From: Paragorgia papillata
Taxonomy: Eukaryota; Cnidaria; Anthozoa; Scleralcyonacea; Coralliidae
Length of the DNA stretch: 64,000 nucleotides
Assembly (NCBI GenBank): GCA_035771165.1
Contig: JAWNZC010000220.1
Location: 1,398,242 to 1,462,241, forward strand
Reading direction: 5' to 3'
The number at the start of each line of letters is the position of its first letter. The first letter of the stretch is position 1. The notes under the pieces were generated by a model, which had not been told where the DNA came from, ran no database searches, and worked only from the letters and a program-made list of their open reading frames with translations. Positions 49,701 to 60,753 of this stretch are shown here, piece after piece. Both the position numbers and the translations under genes were made by a program.

Positions 49701-51545
49701 TAATTCCCTTGGGAATTACTAATGAGAATTTGATTTCCTTTAAAATTAAAAAAAAAAATTAATTCCCTTGGGAATTAAAAAAATATAAAAATTTAATTCC
49801 CTTGGGAATTACTAATGAGAATTTGATTTCCTTTAAAATTAAAAAAAAAAATTAATTCCCTTGGGAATTAAAAAAATATGAAAATTTAATTCCCTTGGGA
49901 ATTACTAATGAGAATTTGATTTCCTTTAAAATTTAAAAAAAAATATTAATTCCCTTGGGAATTAAAAAAATATAAAAATTTAATTCCCTTGGGAATTACT
50001 AATGAGAATTTGATTTACTTTAAAATTAAAAAAAAAAATTAATTCCCTTGGGAATTAAAAAAATATGAAAATTTAATTCCCTTGGGAATTACTAATGAGA
50101 ATTTGATTTCCTTTAAAATTTAAAAAAAATATTAATTCCCTTGGGAATTAAAAAATATGAAAATTTAATTCCCTTGGGAATTACTAATGAGAATTTGATT
50201 TACTTTAAAATTAAAAAAAAAAATTAATTCCCTTGGGAATTAAAAAAATATGAAAATTTAATTCCCTTGGGAATTACTAATGAGAATTTGATTTCCTTTA
50301 AAATTTAAAAAAAATATTAATTCCCTTGGGAATTAAAAAACATGAAAATTTAATTCCCTTGGGAATTACTAATGAGAATTTGATTTACTTTAAAATTTAA
50401 AAAAAATATTAATTCCCTTGGGAATTAAAAAAATATGAAAATTTAATTCCATTGGGAATTACTAATGAGAATTTGATTTCCTTTAAAATTTAAAAAAAAT
50501 ATTAATTCCCTTGGGAATTAAAAAAATATGAAAATTTAATTCCCTTGGGAATTACTAATGAGAATTTGATTTCCTTTAAAATTTAAAAAAAATATTAATT
50601 CCCTTGGGAATTAAAAAAATATGAAAATTTAATTCCCTTGGGAATTACTAATGAGAATTTGATTTACTTTAAAATTAAAAAAAAATATTAATTCCCTTGG
50701 GAATTAAAAAAATATGAAAATTTAATTCCCTTGGGAATTACTAATGAGAATTTGATTTCCTTTAAAATTTAAAAAAAATATTAATTCCCTTGGGAATTAA
50801 AAAAATATGAAAATTTAATTCCATTGGGAATTACTAATGAGAATTTGATTTCCTTTAAAATTTAAAAAAAATATTAATTCCCTTGGGAATTAAAAAAATA
50901 TGAAAATTTAATTCCCTTGGGAATTACTAATGAGAATTTGATTTCCTTTAAAATTTAAAAAAAATATTAATTCCCTTGGGAATTAAAAAATATGAAAATT
51001 TAATTCCCTTGGGAATTACTAATGAGAATTTGATTTACTTTAAAATTAAAAAAAAATATTAATTCCCTTGGGAATTAAAAAAATATGAAAATTTAATTCC
51101 CTTGGGAATTACTAATGAGAATTTGATTTCCTTTAAAATTTAAAAAAAATATTAATTCCCTTGGGAATTAAAAAAATATGAAAATTTAATTCCCTTGGGA
51201 ATTACTAATGAGAATTTGATTTACTTTAAAATTTAAAAAAAATATTAATTCCCTTGGGAATTAAAAAAATATAAAAATTTAATTCGCTTGGGAATTACTA
51301 ATGAGAATTTGATTTCCTTTAAAATTTAAAAAAAATATTAATTCCCTTGGGAATTAAAAAAATATGAAAATTTAATTCCCTTGGGAATTACTAATGAGAA
51401 TTTGATTTCCTTTAAAATTAAAAAAAAATATTAATTCCCTTGGGAATTAAAAATATGAAAATTTAATTCCCTTGGGAATTACTAATGAGAATTTGATTTC
51501 CTTTAAAATTAAAAAAAAAATATTAATTCCCTTCGGATTTAAAAA
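46735..51545. repeat. Satellite D left-block higher-order markers
   Basis: A rare unit variant, CCCTTCGGATTTAAAAAAAT followed by AAAAATGTAATTCCC, occurs at about 46831, 48874, 49398 and 51531. The first three are preceded by the ATTCACTTGG variant (about 46735, 48779 and 49301) at nearly the same offset. The spacings (about 2043, 524 and 2133 bp) are near multiples of 93. The array was therefore spread by multi-unit duplication. Confidence 0.65.
47506..47521. other. Isolated flip of a satellite D palindrome centre (TT to AA)
   Basis: AATTCCCAAGGGAATT stands where every neighbouring unit has AATTCCCTTGGGAATT. The flanks (TATGAAAATTT before, ACTAATGAG after) keep the left-block orientation. 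Only the two-base centre is inverted. A second such flip is at 51649-51664, next to the inversion hub. Confidence 0.8.
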
Positions 51546-51640
51546 AATATAAAAATGTAATTCCCTTGGGAATTACTAATGAGAATTTGATTTCCTTTAA
51601 AACTAAAAAAATATTAATTCCCTTCATATTATAAAAATAT

Positions 51641-51830
51641 GAAAATTTAATTCCCAAGGGAATTACTAATGAGAATTTTTTTTTTAAAATTTAAAGGAAA
51701 TCAAATTATTAGTAATTCCCAAGGGAATTAAAAAAATTTTCATGAAAATTTAATTCCCTTGGGAATTAATGAGAATTTGATTTTTTTTAATTTTAAAGGA
51801 AATCAAATTCTCATTAGTAATTCCCAAGGA
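51641..51830. other. Satellite D inversion hub with three polarity switches
   Basis: Orientation changes three times. Near 51685, TTACTAATGAGAATT meets AAATCAAATTATTAGTAA. Near 51738, the 16-bp perfect palindrome AATTTTCATGAAAATT turns the array back. Near 51788, AATGAGAATTTGATTT meets AAATCAAATTCTCATT. Beyond this point the array stays in the opposite orientation to the left block. Each switch sits in a foldback sequence. Confidence 0.85.
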
Positions 51831-54800
51831 AATTAAATTTTCATATTTTTTAATTTCCAAGGGAATTAATATTTTTTTTTTAGTTTTAAAGGAAATCAAA
51901 TTCTCATTAGTAATTCCCAAGGGAATTAAATTTTTATATTTTTTTAATTCCCAAGGGAAATTAAAATTTTTTTTTAATTTTAAAGGAAATCAAATTCTCA
52001 TTAGTAATTCCCAAGGGAATTAAATTTTTATATTTTCTTAATTCCCAAGGGAATTAATATTTTTTTTTAATTTTAAAGGAAATCAAATTCTCATTAGTAA
52101 TTCCCAAGGGAAGTAAATTTTTATATTTTTTTAATTCCCAAGGGAATTAATTTTTTTTTTTAATTTTAAAGGAAATCAAATTCTCATTAGTAATTCCCAA
52201 TGGAATTAAATTTTTATATTTTTTTAATTCCCAAGGGAATTAATATTTTTTTTTAGTTTTAAAGGAAACCAAAATTCTCATTAGTAATTCCCAAGGGAAT
52301 TAAAATTTTTATCTTTTTTTAATTCCCAAGCGAATTAATTTTTTTTTTTAATTTTAAAGGAAATCAAATTCTCATTAGTAATTCCCAAGGGAATTAAATT
52401 TTTATATTTTTTTAATTCCCAAGGGAATTAATATTTTTTTTTAGTTTTAAAGGAAATCAAATTCTCATTAGTAATTCCCAAGGGGAATTAAATTTTTATA
52501 TTTTTTTAATTCCCAAGGGAATTAATATTTTTTTTTAATTTTAAAGGAAATCAAATTCTCATTAGTAATTCCCAAGGGAATTAAATTTTTATATTTTTTT
52601 AATTCCCAAGGAAATTAATATTTTTTTTTAATTTTAAAGGAAATCAAATTCTCATTAGTAATTCCCAAGGGAATTAAATTTTTATATTTTTTTAATTCCC
52701 AAGGGAATTAATATTTTTTTTTAATTTTAAAGGAAATCAAATTCTCATTAGTAATTCCCAACGAATTAAATTTTTATATTTTTTAATTCCCAAGGGAATT
52801 AATATTTTTTTTTAATTTTAAAGGAAATCAAATTCTCATTAGTAATTCCCAAGGGAATTAAATTTTTATATTTTTTTAATTCCCAAGGGAATTAATATTT
52901 TTTTTTTAATTTTAAAGGAAATCAAATTCTCATTAGTAATTCCCAAGGGAATTAAATTTTCATATTTTTATAATTCCCAAGGGAATTAATATTTTTTTTT
53001 AATTTTAAAGGAAATCAAATTCTCATTAGTAATTCCCAAGGGAATTAAATTTTTATATTTTTTTAATTCCCAAGGGAATTAATATTTTTTTTTAGTTTTA
53101 AAGGAAATCAAATTCTCATTAGTAATTCCCAAGGGAATTAAATTTTTATATTTTTTTAATTCCCAAGGGAATTAATATTTTTTTTTAATTTTAAAGGAAA
53201 TCAAATTCTCATTAGTAATTCCCAAGGGAATTAAATTTTTATATTTAATTCCCAAGGGAATTAATATTTTTTTTTAGTTTTAAAGGAAATCAAATTCTCA
53301 TTAGTAATTCCCAAGGGAATTAAATTTTCATATTTTTATAATTCCCAAGGGAATTAATATTTTTTTTTAATTTTAAAGGAAATCAAATTCTCATTAGTAA
53401 TTCCTAAGGGAATTAAATTTTCATATTTTCTTAATTCCCAAGGTAATTAATTTTTTTTTTTAATTTTAAAGGAAATCAAATTCTCATTAGTAATTCCCAA
53501 GGGAATTAAATTTTTATATTTTTTTAATTCCCAAGGGAATTAATTTTTTTTTTTAATTTTAAAGGAAATCAAATTCTCATTAGTAATTCCCAAGCGAATT
53601 AAATTTTTATATTTTTTTAATTCCCAAGGGAATTAATATTTTTTTTAGTTTTAAAGGAAATCAAATTCTCATTAGTAATTCCCAAGGGAATTAAATTTTT
53701 ATATTTTTTTAATTCCCAAGGGAATTAATATTTTTTTTAGTTTTAAAGGAAATCAAATTCTCATTAGTAATTCCCAAGGGAATTAAATTTTTATAATTTT
53801 TTTAATTCCCAAGGGAATTAATATTTTTTTTTAGTTTTAAAGGAACTCAAATTCTCATTAGTAATTCCCAAGGGAATTAAATTTTCATATTTTTTTAATT
53901 CCCAAGGGAATTAATATTTTTTTTTAATTTTAAAGGAAATCAAATTCTCATTTGTAATTCCCAAGGGAATTAAATTTTCATATTTTTATAATTCCCAAGG
54001 GAATTAATATTTTTTTTTTAATTTTAAAGGAAATCAAATTCTCATTAGTAATTCCCAAGGGAATTAAATTTTTATATTTTTTTAATTCCCAAGGGAATTA
54101 ATATTTTTTTTTTATTTTAAAGGAAATCAAATTCTCATTAGTAATTCCCAAGGGAATTAAATTTTTATATTTTTTTAATTCCCAAGGGAATTAATATTTT
54201 TTTTTTAATTTTAAAGGAAATCAAATTCTCATTAGTAATTCCCAAGGGAATTAAATTTTTATATTTTTTTAATTCCCAAGGGAATTAATATTTTTTTTTA
54301 GTTTTAAAGGAAATCAAATTCTCAGTAGTAATTCCCAAGGGAATTAAATTTTCATATTTTTATAATTCCCAAGGGAATTATATTTTTTTTTATTTTTAAA
54401 GGAAATCAAATTCTCATTAGTAATTCCTAAGGGAATTAAATTTTCATATTTTCTTAATTCCCAAGGGAATTAATATTTTTTTTTAATTTTAAAGGAAATC
54501 AAATTCTCATTAGTAATTCCCAAGGGAATTAAATTTTTATATTTTTTTAATTCCCAAGGGAATTAATATTTTTTTTTAATTTTAAAGGAAATCAAATTCT
54601 CATTAGTAATTCCCAAGGGAATTAAATTTTTATATTTTTTTAATTCCCAAGGGAATTAATATTTTTTTTTTAGTTTTAAAGGAAACCAAATTCTCATTAG
54701 TAATTCCAAGGGAATTAAATTTTTATATTTTTTTTAATTCCCAAGGGAATTAATATTTTTTTTTATTTTAAAGGAAATCAAATTCTCATTAGTAATTCCC

Positions 54801-56828
54801 AAGGGAATTAAATTTTTATATTTTTTTAATTCCCAAGGGAATTAATATTTTTTTTTTAGTTTTAAAGGAAATCAAATTCTCATTAGTAATTCCCAAGGGA
54901 ATTAAATTTTTATATTTTTTTAATTCCCAAGGGAATTAATATTTTTTTTTAATTTTAAAGGAAATCAAATTCTCATTAGTAATTCCCAAGGGAATTAAAT
55001 TTTTATATTTTTTTAATTCCCAAGGGAATTAATATTTTTTTTTAGTTTTAAAGGAAATCAAATTCTCATTAGTAATTCCCAAGGGAATTAAATTTTCATA
55101 TTTTTATAATTCCCAAGGGAATTAATATTTTTTTTTAATTTTAAAGGAAATCAAATTCTCATTAGTAATTCCTAAGGGAATTAAATTTTCATATTTTCTT
55201 AATTCCCAAGGGAATTAATATTTTTTTTTAATTTTAAAGAAAATCAAATTCTCATTAGTAATTCCCAAGGGAATTAAATTTTTATATTTTTTTAATTCCC
55301 AAGGGAATTAATATTTTTTTTTTATTTTAAAGGAAATCAAATTCTCATTAGTAATTCCCAAGGGAATTAAATTTTCATATTTTTTTAATTCCCAAGGGAA
55401 TTAATATTTTTTTTTAATTTTAAAGGAAATCAAATTCTCATTAGTAATTCCCAAGGGAATTAAATTTTTATATTTTTTTAATTCCCAAGGGAATTAATAT
55501 TTTTTTTTTAGTTTTAAAGGAAATCAAATTCTCATTAGTAATTCCCAAGGGAATTAAATTTTCATATTTTATTAATTCCCAAGGGAATTAATTTTTTTTT
55601 TTTAATTTTAAAGGAAATCAAATTCTCATTAGTAATTCCCAAGGGAATTAAATTTTTATATTTTTTTAATTCCCAAGGGAATTAATATTTTTTTTTTAGT
55701 TTTAAAGGAAACCAAATTCTCATTAGTAATTCCCAAGCGAATTAAATTTTTTATATTTTTTTAATTCCCAAGGGAATTTATTATTTTTTTTTTAATTTTA
55801 AAGGAAATCAAATTCTCATTAGTAATTCCCAAGGAATTAAATTTTTATATTTTTTTAATTCCCAAGGGAATTAATATTTTTTTTTAGTTTTAAAGGAAAT
55901 CAAATTCTCATTAGTAATTCCCAAGGGAATTAAATTTTCATATTTTTATAATTCCCAAGGGAATTAATATTTTTTTTTAATTTTAAAGGAAATCAAATTC
56001 TCATTAGTAATTCCTAAGGGAATTAAATTTTGATATTTTCTTAATTCCCAAGGGAATTAATATTTTTTTTTAATTTTAAAGGAAATCAAATTCTCATTAG
56101 TAATTCCCAAGGGAATTAAATTTTTATATTTTTTTAATTCCAAGGGAATTAATATTTTTTTTTAGTTTTGAAGGAAATCAAATTCTCATTAGTAATTCCC
56201 AAGGGAATTAAATTTTCATATTTTTTTAATTCCCAAGGGAATTAATATTTTTTTTTTAATTTTAAAGGAAATCAAATTCTCATTAGTAATTCCCAAGGGA
56301 ATTAAATTTTTATATTTTTTTAATTCCCAAGGGAATTAATTTTTTTTTTTAATTTTAAAGGAAATCAAAATTTCACATTAGTAATTCCCAAGGGAATTAA
56401 ATTTCATATATTTTTAATTCCCAAGGGAATTAATATTTTTTTTTTAAATTTTAAAGGAAATCAAATTCTCATTAGTAATTCCCAAGGGAATTAAATTTTT
56501 ATATTTTTTTAATTCCCAAGGGAATTAATTTTTTTTTTTTAATTTTAAAGGAAATCAAATTCTCATTAGTAATTCCCAAGGGAATTAAATTTTTATATTT
56601 TTTTAATTCCCCAAGGAATTAATATTTTTTTTTAGTTTTAAAGGAAATCAAATTCTCATTAGTAATTCCCAAGGGAATTAAATTTTCATATTTTATTAAT
56701 TCCGAAGGGAATTAATATTTTTTTTTAATTTTAAAGGAAATCAAATTCTCATTAGTAATTCCCAAGGGAATTAAATTTTTATATTTTTTTAATTCCCAAG
56801 GGAATTAATATTTTTTTTAAATTTTAAA
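51789..56828. repeat. Satellite D array, right block (inverted orientation), about 54 copies
   Basis: Reverse complement of the left block. Units read AAAGGAAATCAAATTCTCAT, TAGTAATTCCCAAGGGAATT, AAATTTTTATATTTTTTTAA, then a second AATTCCCAAGGGAATT and a T tract. All centres I checked are AA. A rare variant (TTCCTAAGGGAATT with CATATTTTCTTAATTCCC, or GATATTTTC in the last) recurs near 53403, 54425, 55170 and 56012, at spacings close to 11, 8 and 9 units. It ends at AATTTTAAA, joining satellite E at about 56828. Confidence 0.96.
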
Positions 56829-58130
56829 TCGAAAGTTGAAAAAATGGCCAAAATGAATAGGGTCCCCCCTTTACATTTTTTCAGATTTTTCAACTTTTGA
56901 AATAAGGCTAAACTATGGCCATTTAGCACGAATAAGTCTCTCTCGTTGCTATAGAAGGTGTAAAATGCCTTTACCCGATCCAAAACATTATTTTTTGACC
57001 AAATATCGAAAGTTGAAAAAATGGCCAAAATGAATAGGGTCCCCCCTTTACATTTTTTCAGATTTTTCAACTTTTGAAATAAGGCTAAACTATGGCTTAT
57101 TAGCACGAATAAGTCTCTCTCGTTGCTATAGAAGGTGTAAAATGCCTTTACCCGATCCAAAACATTATTTTTTGACCAAATATCGAAAGTTGAAAAAATG
57201 GCCAAAATGAATAGGGTCCCCCCTTTAATTACATTTTTTCAGATTTTTCAACTTTTGAAATAAGGCTAAACTATGGCCATTTAGCACGAATAAGTCTCTC
57301 TCGTTGCTATAGAAGGTGTAAAATGCCTTTACCCGATCCAAAACATTATTTTTTGACCAAATAACGAAAGTTGAAAAAATGGCCAAAATGAATAGGGTCC
57401 CCCCTTTACATTTTTTCAGATTTTTCAACTTTTGAAATAAGGCTAAACTATGGCCATTTAGCACGAATAAGTCTCTCTCGTTGCTATAGAAGGTGTAAAA
57501 TGCCTTTACCCGATCCAAAACATTATTTTTTGACCAAATATCGAAAGTTGAAAAAATGGCCAAAATGAATAGGGTCCCCCCTTTACATTTTTTTCAGATT
57601 TTTCAACTTTTGAAATAAGGCTAAACTATGGCCATTTAGCACGAATAAGTCTCTCTCGTTGCTTTAGAAGGTGTAAAATGCCTTTACCCGATCCAAAACA
57701 TTATTTTTTGACCAAATATCGAAAGTTGAAAAATTGGCCAAAATGAATAGGGTCCCCCCTTTACATTTTTTCAGATTTTTCAACTTTTGAAATAAGGCTA
57801 AACTATGGCAATTTAGCACGAATAAGTCTCTCTCGTTGCTATAGAAGGTGTAAAATGCCTTTACCCGATCCAAAACATTATTTTTTGACCAAATATCGAA
57901 AGTTGAAAAAATGGCCAAAATGAATAGGGTCCCCCCTTTACATTTTTTCAGATTTTTCAACTTTTGAAATAAGGCTAAACTATGGCCATTTAGCACGAAT
58001 AAGTCTCTCTCGTTGCTATAGAAGGTGTAAAATGCCTTTACCCGATCCAAAACATTATTTTTTGACCAAATATCGAAAGTTGAAAAAATGGCCAAAATGA
58101 ATAGGGTCCCCCCTTTACATTTTTTTCAGA
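56827..58130. repeat. Satellite E array, clean part, 177-bp monomer, about 7.4 copies
   Basis: Landmark GAAAGTTGAAAAAATGGCC at 56831, 57008, 57185, 57366, 57543, 57721, 57898 and 58075; spacing is 177 except where small indels occur (AATTAC duplication near 57227). Monomer order: GAAAGTTGAAAAAATGGCC, AAAATGAATAGGGTCCCCCC, TTTACATTTTTTCAG, ATTTTTCAACTTTTGAAATA, AGGCTAAACTATGGCC, TTTAGCACGAATAAG, TCTCTCTCGTTGC, TATAGAAGGTGTAAAATGCC, TTTACCCGATCC and AAAACATTATTTTTTGACC. AAGTTGAAAAA and TTTTTCAACTT form an inverted repeat. Because 177 is 59 x 3, minus-strand frames stay open through several monomers (56789-57205, 57225-57563, 57664-58095). They begin and end where indels fall and are not evidence of a gene. 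Confidence 0.95.
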
Positions 58131-59943
58131 TTTTTCAACTTTTGAAATAAGGCTAAACTATGGCCATTTCGCACGAATATAAGTCTCTCTCGTTGCCTAT
58201 AGAAGGTGTACAATGCCTTTTACCCGATCCAAAAACATTAGTTTTTTTGACCAAATATCGAAAGTTTGAAAAAATGGCCAAAATGGAATAGGGTCCCCCC
58301 CTTCTACACTTTTGTTCCAGATTTTTCAACTTTTTGAACATAAGGCTAAACTAGTGGCCATTTAGCACGGAAATACAGTCTCTCTCGTTGCTATAGAAGG
58401 TGGATAAAATGCCTTTACCCGATCCAAACATTATTTTTTTGACCCAAATATCGAAAGTTGGAAAAAATGGCCAAAATGGAATAGGGGTCCCCCCCTATTA
58501 TACATTTTTTTCAGATTTTTCAACTTTTGGAAATAAGGCTAAAACTATGGCAATTTAGTCACGAAATAGAGTCTCCTCACTCGGTTGCTATAGAAGGTGG
58601 TAAAATGCCTTTACCCACGAATCCAAAAACATTATTTTTTGACCAAAATATCGGAAAGGATTGAAAAAAAATGGCCAAAATGAATAGGGTCCCCCCCTTT
58701 ACATTTTCTCAGATTTTTCAACTTTTGAAAATAAGGGCTAAAACTATGAACAATTTAGCACGAAATAAGGTCTCTCTCCGGTTGCTATAGAAGGTTGTAA
58801 AAAAATGCCTGTTACCCGATCCAAAACATTATGTTATTTTTTGACCAAAGTTATCGGGAAAAGTTGAAAAAATGAGCCAAAATGAATAGGGTTCCACCCC
58901 TTTACATTTTTTCCAGAATTTTTCAACTTTTGAAATAAGGCTATAATACTATGGCAATTTAATTTAGCACGAATAAGTCCTCTCTCGTTTTGCTATAGAA
59001 GGTGTAAAATGCCTTTAACCCGATCCAAACACATTATTTTTTGGACCAAAAATATCGAAAGTTGAAAAAATATGGCCAAAATGAACTAGGGGTCCCCCCC
59101 TTTACATCTTTTCAGATTTATTTCCAAACTTTGTGAAATAAGGCTCAAACTATGGCTTAATTAGCACGAATAAAGATCGCTCTCGTTGCCTATAAGAAGG
59201 TGTAAAATGCCTGTTACCCGATCCAAAACATATATTTTTTGACCAAATATCGAAAGTTGAAAAAAATGGCCAAAAATGAATAGGGTCCCCCCTTTACATT
59301 TTTTCAGATTTTTCAACTTTTGAAATAAGGCTAAACTATGGCAATTTAGCACGAATAAGTCTCTCATCGTTGCTATAGAACGGTGTAAAATGCCTTTACC
59401 CGATCCAAAACATTATTTTATTTATGACCAAATATCGAAAGTTGAAAAAATGGCCAAAATGGAATAGGGTCCCCCCTTTACATTTTTTCAGATTTTTCAA
59501 CTTTTGAAATAAGGCTAAAACTATGGCAATTTAGCACGAATAAGTCTCTCCTCCGTGCTATTATGAAGGTGTAAAATGCCCTTTAACCCGATCCAAAAAC
59601 ATTATTTTTTGACCAAATTATCGAAAGTTGAAAAAATGTGCCAAAATGAAATAGGGGTCCCCCCTTTACATTTTTTCAGATTTTTCAACTTTTGAAATAA
59701 GGCTAGGGGGACCTAAAACTATGGCTTATTAGTCACTCGGCAATTAAGTCTCTCTCGTTGCTATAGAAGGTGTAAAAATGCCTTTACCCGATCCAAAACA
59801 TTTTATTTGTTTTGACCAAATTATCTGAAAGTTGAAAAAATGTGCCAAAATGAAATTAGGGGTCCCCCCTTTACATTTTTTCAGATTTTTTCAACTTTTT
59901 GAAAATAAGGCTAAACTATGGCCAATTTAAAGCACGAATAAGT

Positions 59944-59966
59944 CCCCCCCCCCCCCCCCCCCCCCC
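59944..59966. repeat. C23 homopolymer within a satellite E monomer
   Basis: A run of 23 C follows AATAAGT, where the monomer normally reads AATAAGTCTCTCTCG. No other monomer has it. A long run of this kind in a noisy segment is most simply a sequencing or consensus error. Confidence 0.9.
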
Positions 59967-60731
59967 TCTCTCGGTTGCTATAGAAGGGTGTAAAATGGCC
60001 ATTTATCCCGATCCAAAACCATTTATTTTTTGACCAAAATATCGGAAAGTTGAAAAAATGGTCCAAAATGAATAGGGTACCCCCCCTTTACATTTTTTTC
60101 AGATTTTTTACAAACTTTTGAAATAAGGCTAAACTATGGCAAATTTTTAGCACGAATTCAAGTCCTCTCTCGTTGCTATAGAAGGTGTAAAAATGCCTTT
60201 AACCCGATCCAAAACATTATTTTTTGACCCAAATATCGAAAGTTGAAAACAATGGCCCAAAATGAATAAGGGTCCCCCCTTTACATATTTTTCAGATGTT
60301 TCAACTTTTGAAATAAAGGCTTAAACCTATGGCCATTTAGCAACGAATAAGTTCTACTCCTCAGTTGCTTATAGAAGGTGTACAAATGCCTTTAATACCC
60401 GATCCAAAACATTTATTTTTTGACCCAAATATCGAAAGTTGAAAAAATGGCCAAAAATGAAATAGGGTCCCCCCTTTACATTTTTATCAGAATTATTTCA
60501 ACTTTTGTAATAAGGCCCTAAACTAATGGCAAATTAAAGCACGAATAAGTCCTCTCTAGTTGCTATAGAAGGTTGTAAAATGCCTTTACCCGATCCAAAA
60601 CATTTTTTGAACCAAATATCGAAAGTTGAAAAAATGGTCCAAAAATGAATAGGGTCCCCCCTTTACATTTTAATTCAGATTTTTCCAACTTTTGAAATAA
60701 GGCTAAACTATAGGCAAATCTTACGCACGAA

Positions 60732-60753
60732 GGGGGGGGGGGGGGGGGGGGGG
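60732..60753. repeat. G22 homopolymer within a satellite E monomer
   Basis: A run of 22 G sits between two copies of GCACGAA-like sequence, where the monomer normally reads TAGCACGAATAAG once. It falls at nearly the same phase as the C23 run four monomers earlier. It is likely an artefact for the same reasons. Confidence 0.9.

Larger units (their letters stand above)
46202..51640. repeat. Satellite D array, left block, ~93-bp monomer, about 58 copies
   Basis: Very AT-rich tandem array (about one fifth G+C in a unit counted by hand). Each ~93-bp unit has two copies of AATTCCCTTGGGAATT. One is followed by ACTAATGAGAATTTGATTTC, CTTTAAAATT and an A tract; the other by AAAAAAATATGAAAATTT. AATTCCC and GGGAATT are 7-bp inverted arms around a TT centre. 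TT at the centre marks this orientation. The C/D join shares AAAA (46202-46205). The first unit is slightly diverged (ATTATTAATGACAATTTG). Confidence 0.96.

Noticed and set aside
46202..56828. CRISPR-like array (short palindromic repeats at regular spacing)
   Set aside because: The spacers are identical repeats themselves, the units occur in pairs and in both orientations, and the context is eukaryotic satellite.
46202..56828. Simple foldback-read artefact explaining the inverted D blocks
   Set aside because: The two blocks have different flanks and different variant markers, and the hub has three switches. Not fully excluded without reads, so kept as a caveat.
56827..58130. CENP-B-box-like site on the minus strand of E (ATTCGTGCTAAATGGCC)
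   Set aside because: It matches the TTCG and central A of the canonical box but not the CGGG half (TGGC instead). With only partial agreement in AT-rich repeats, chance is likely.
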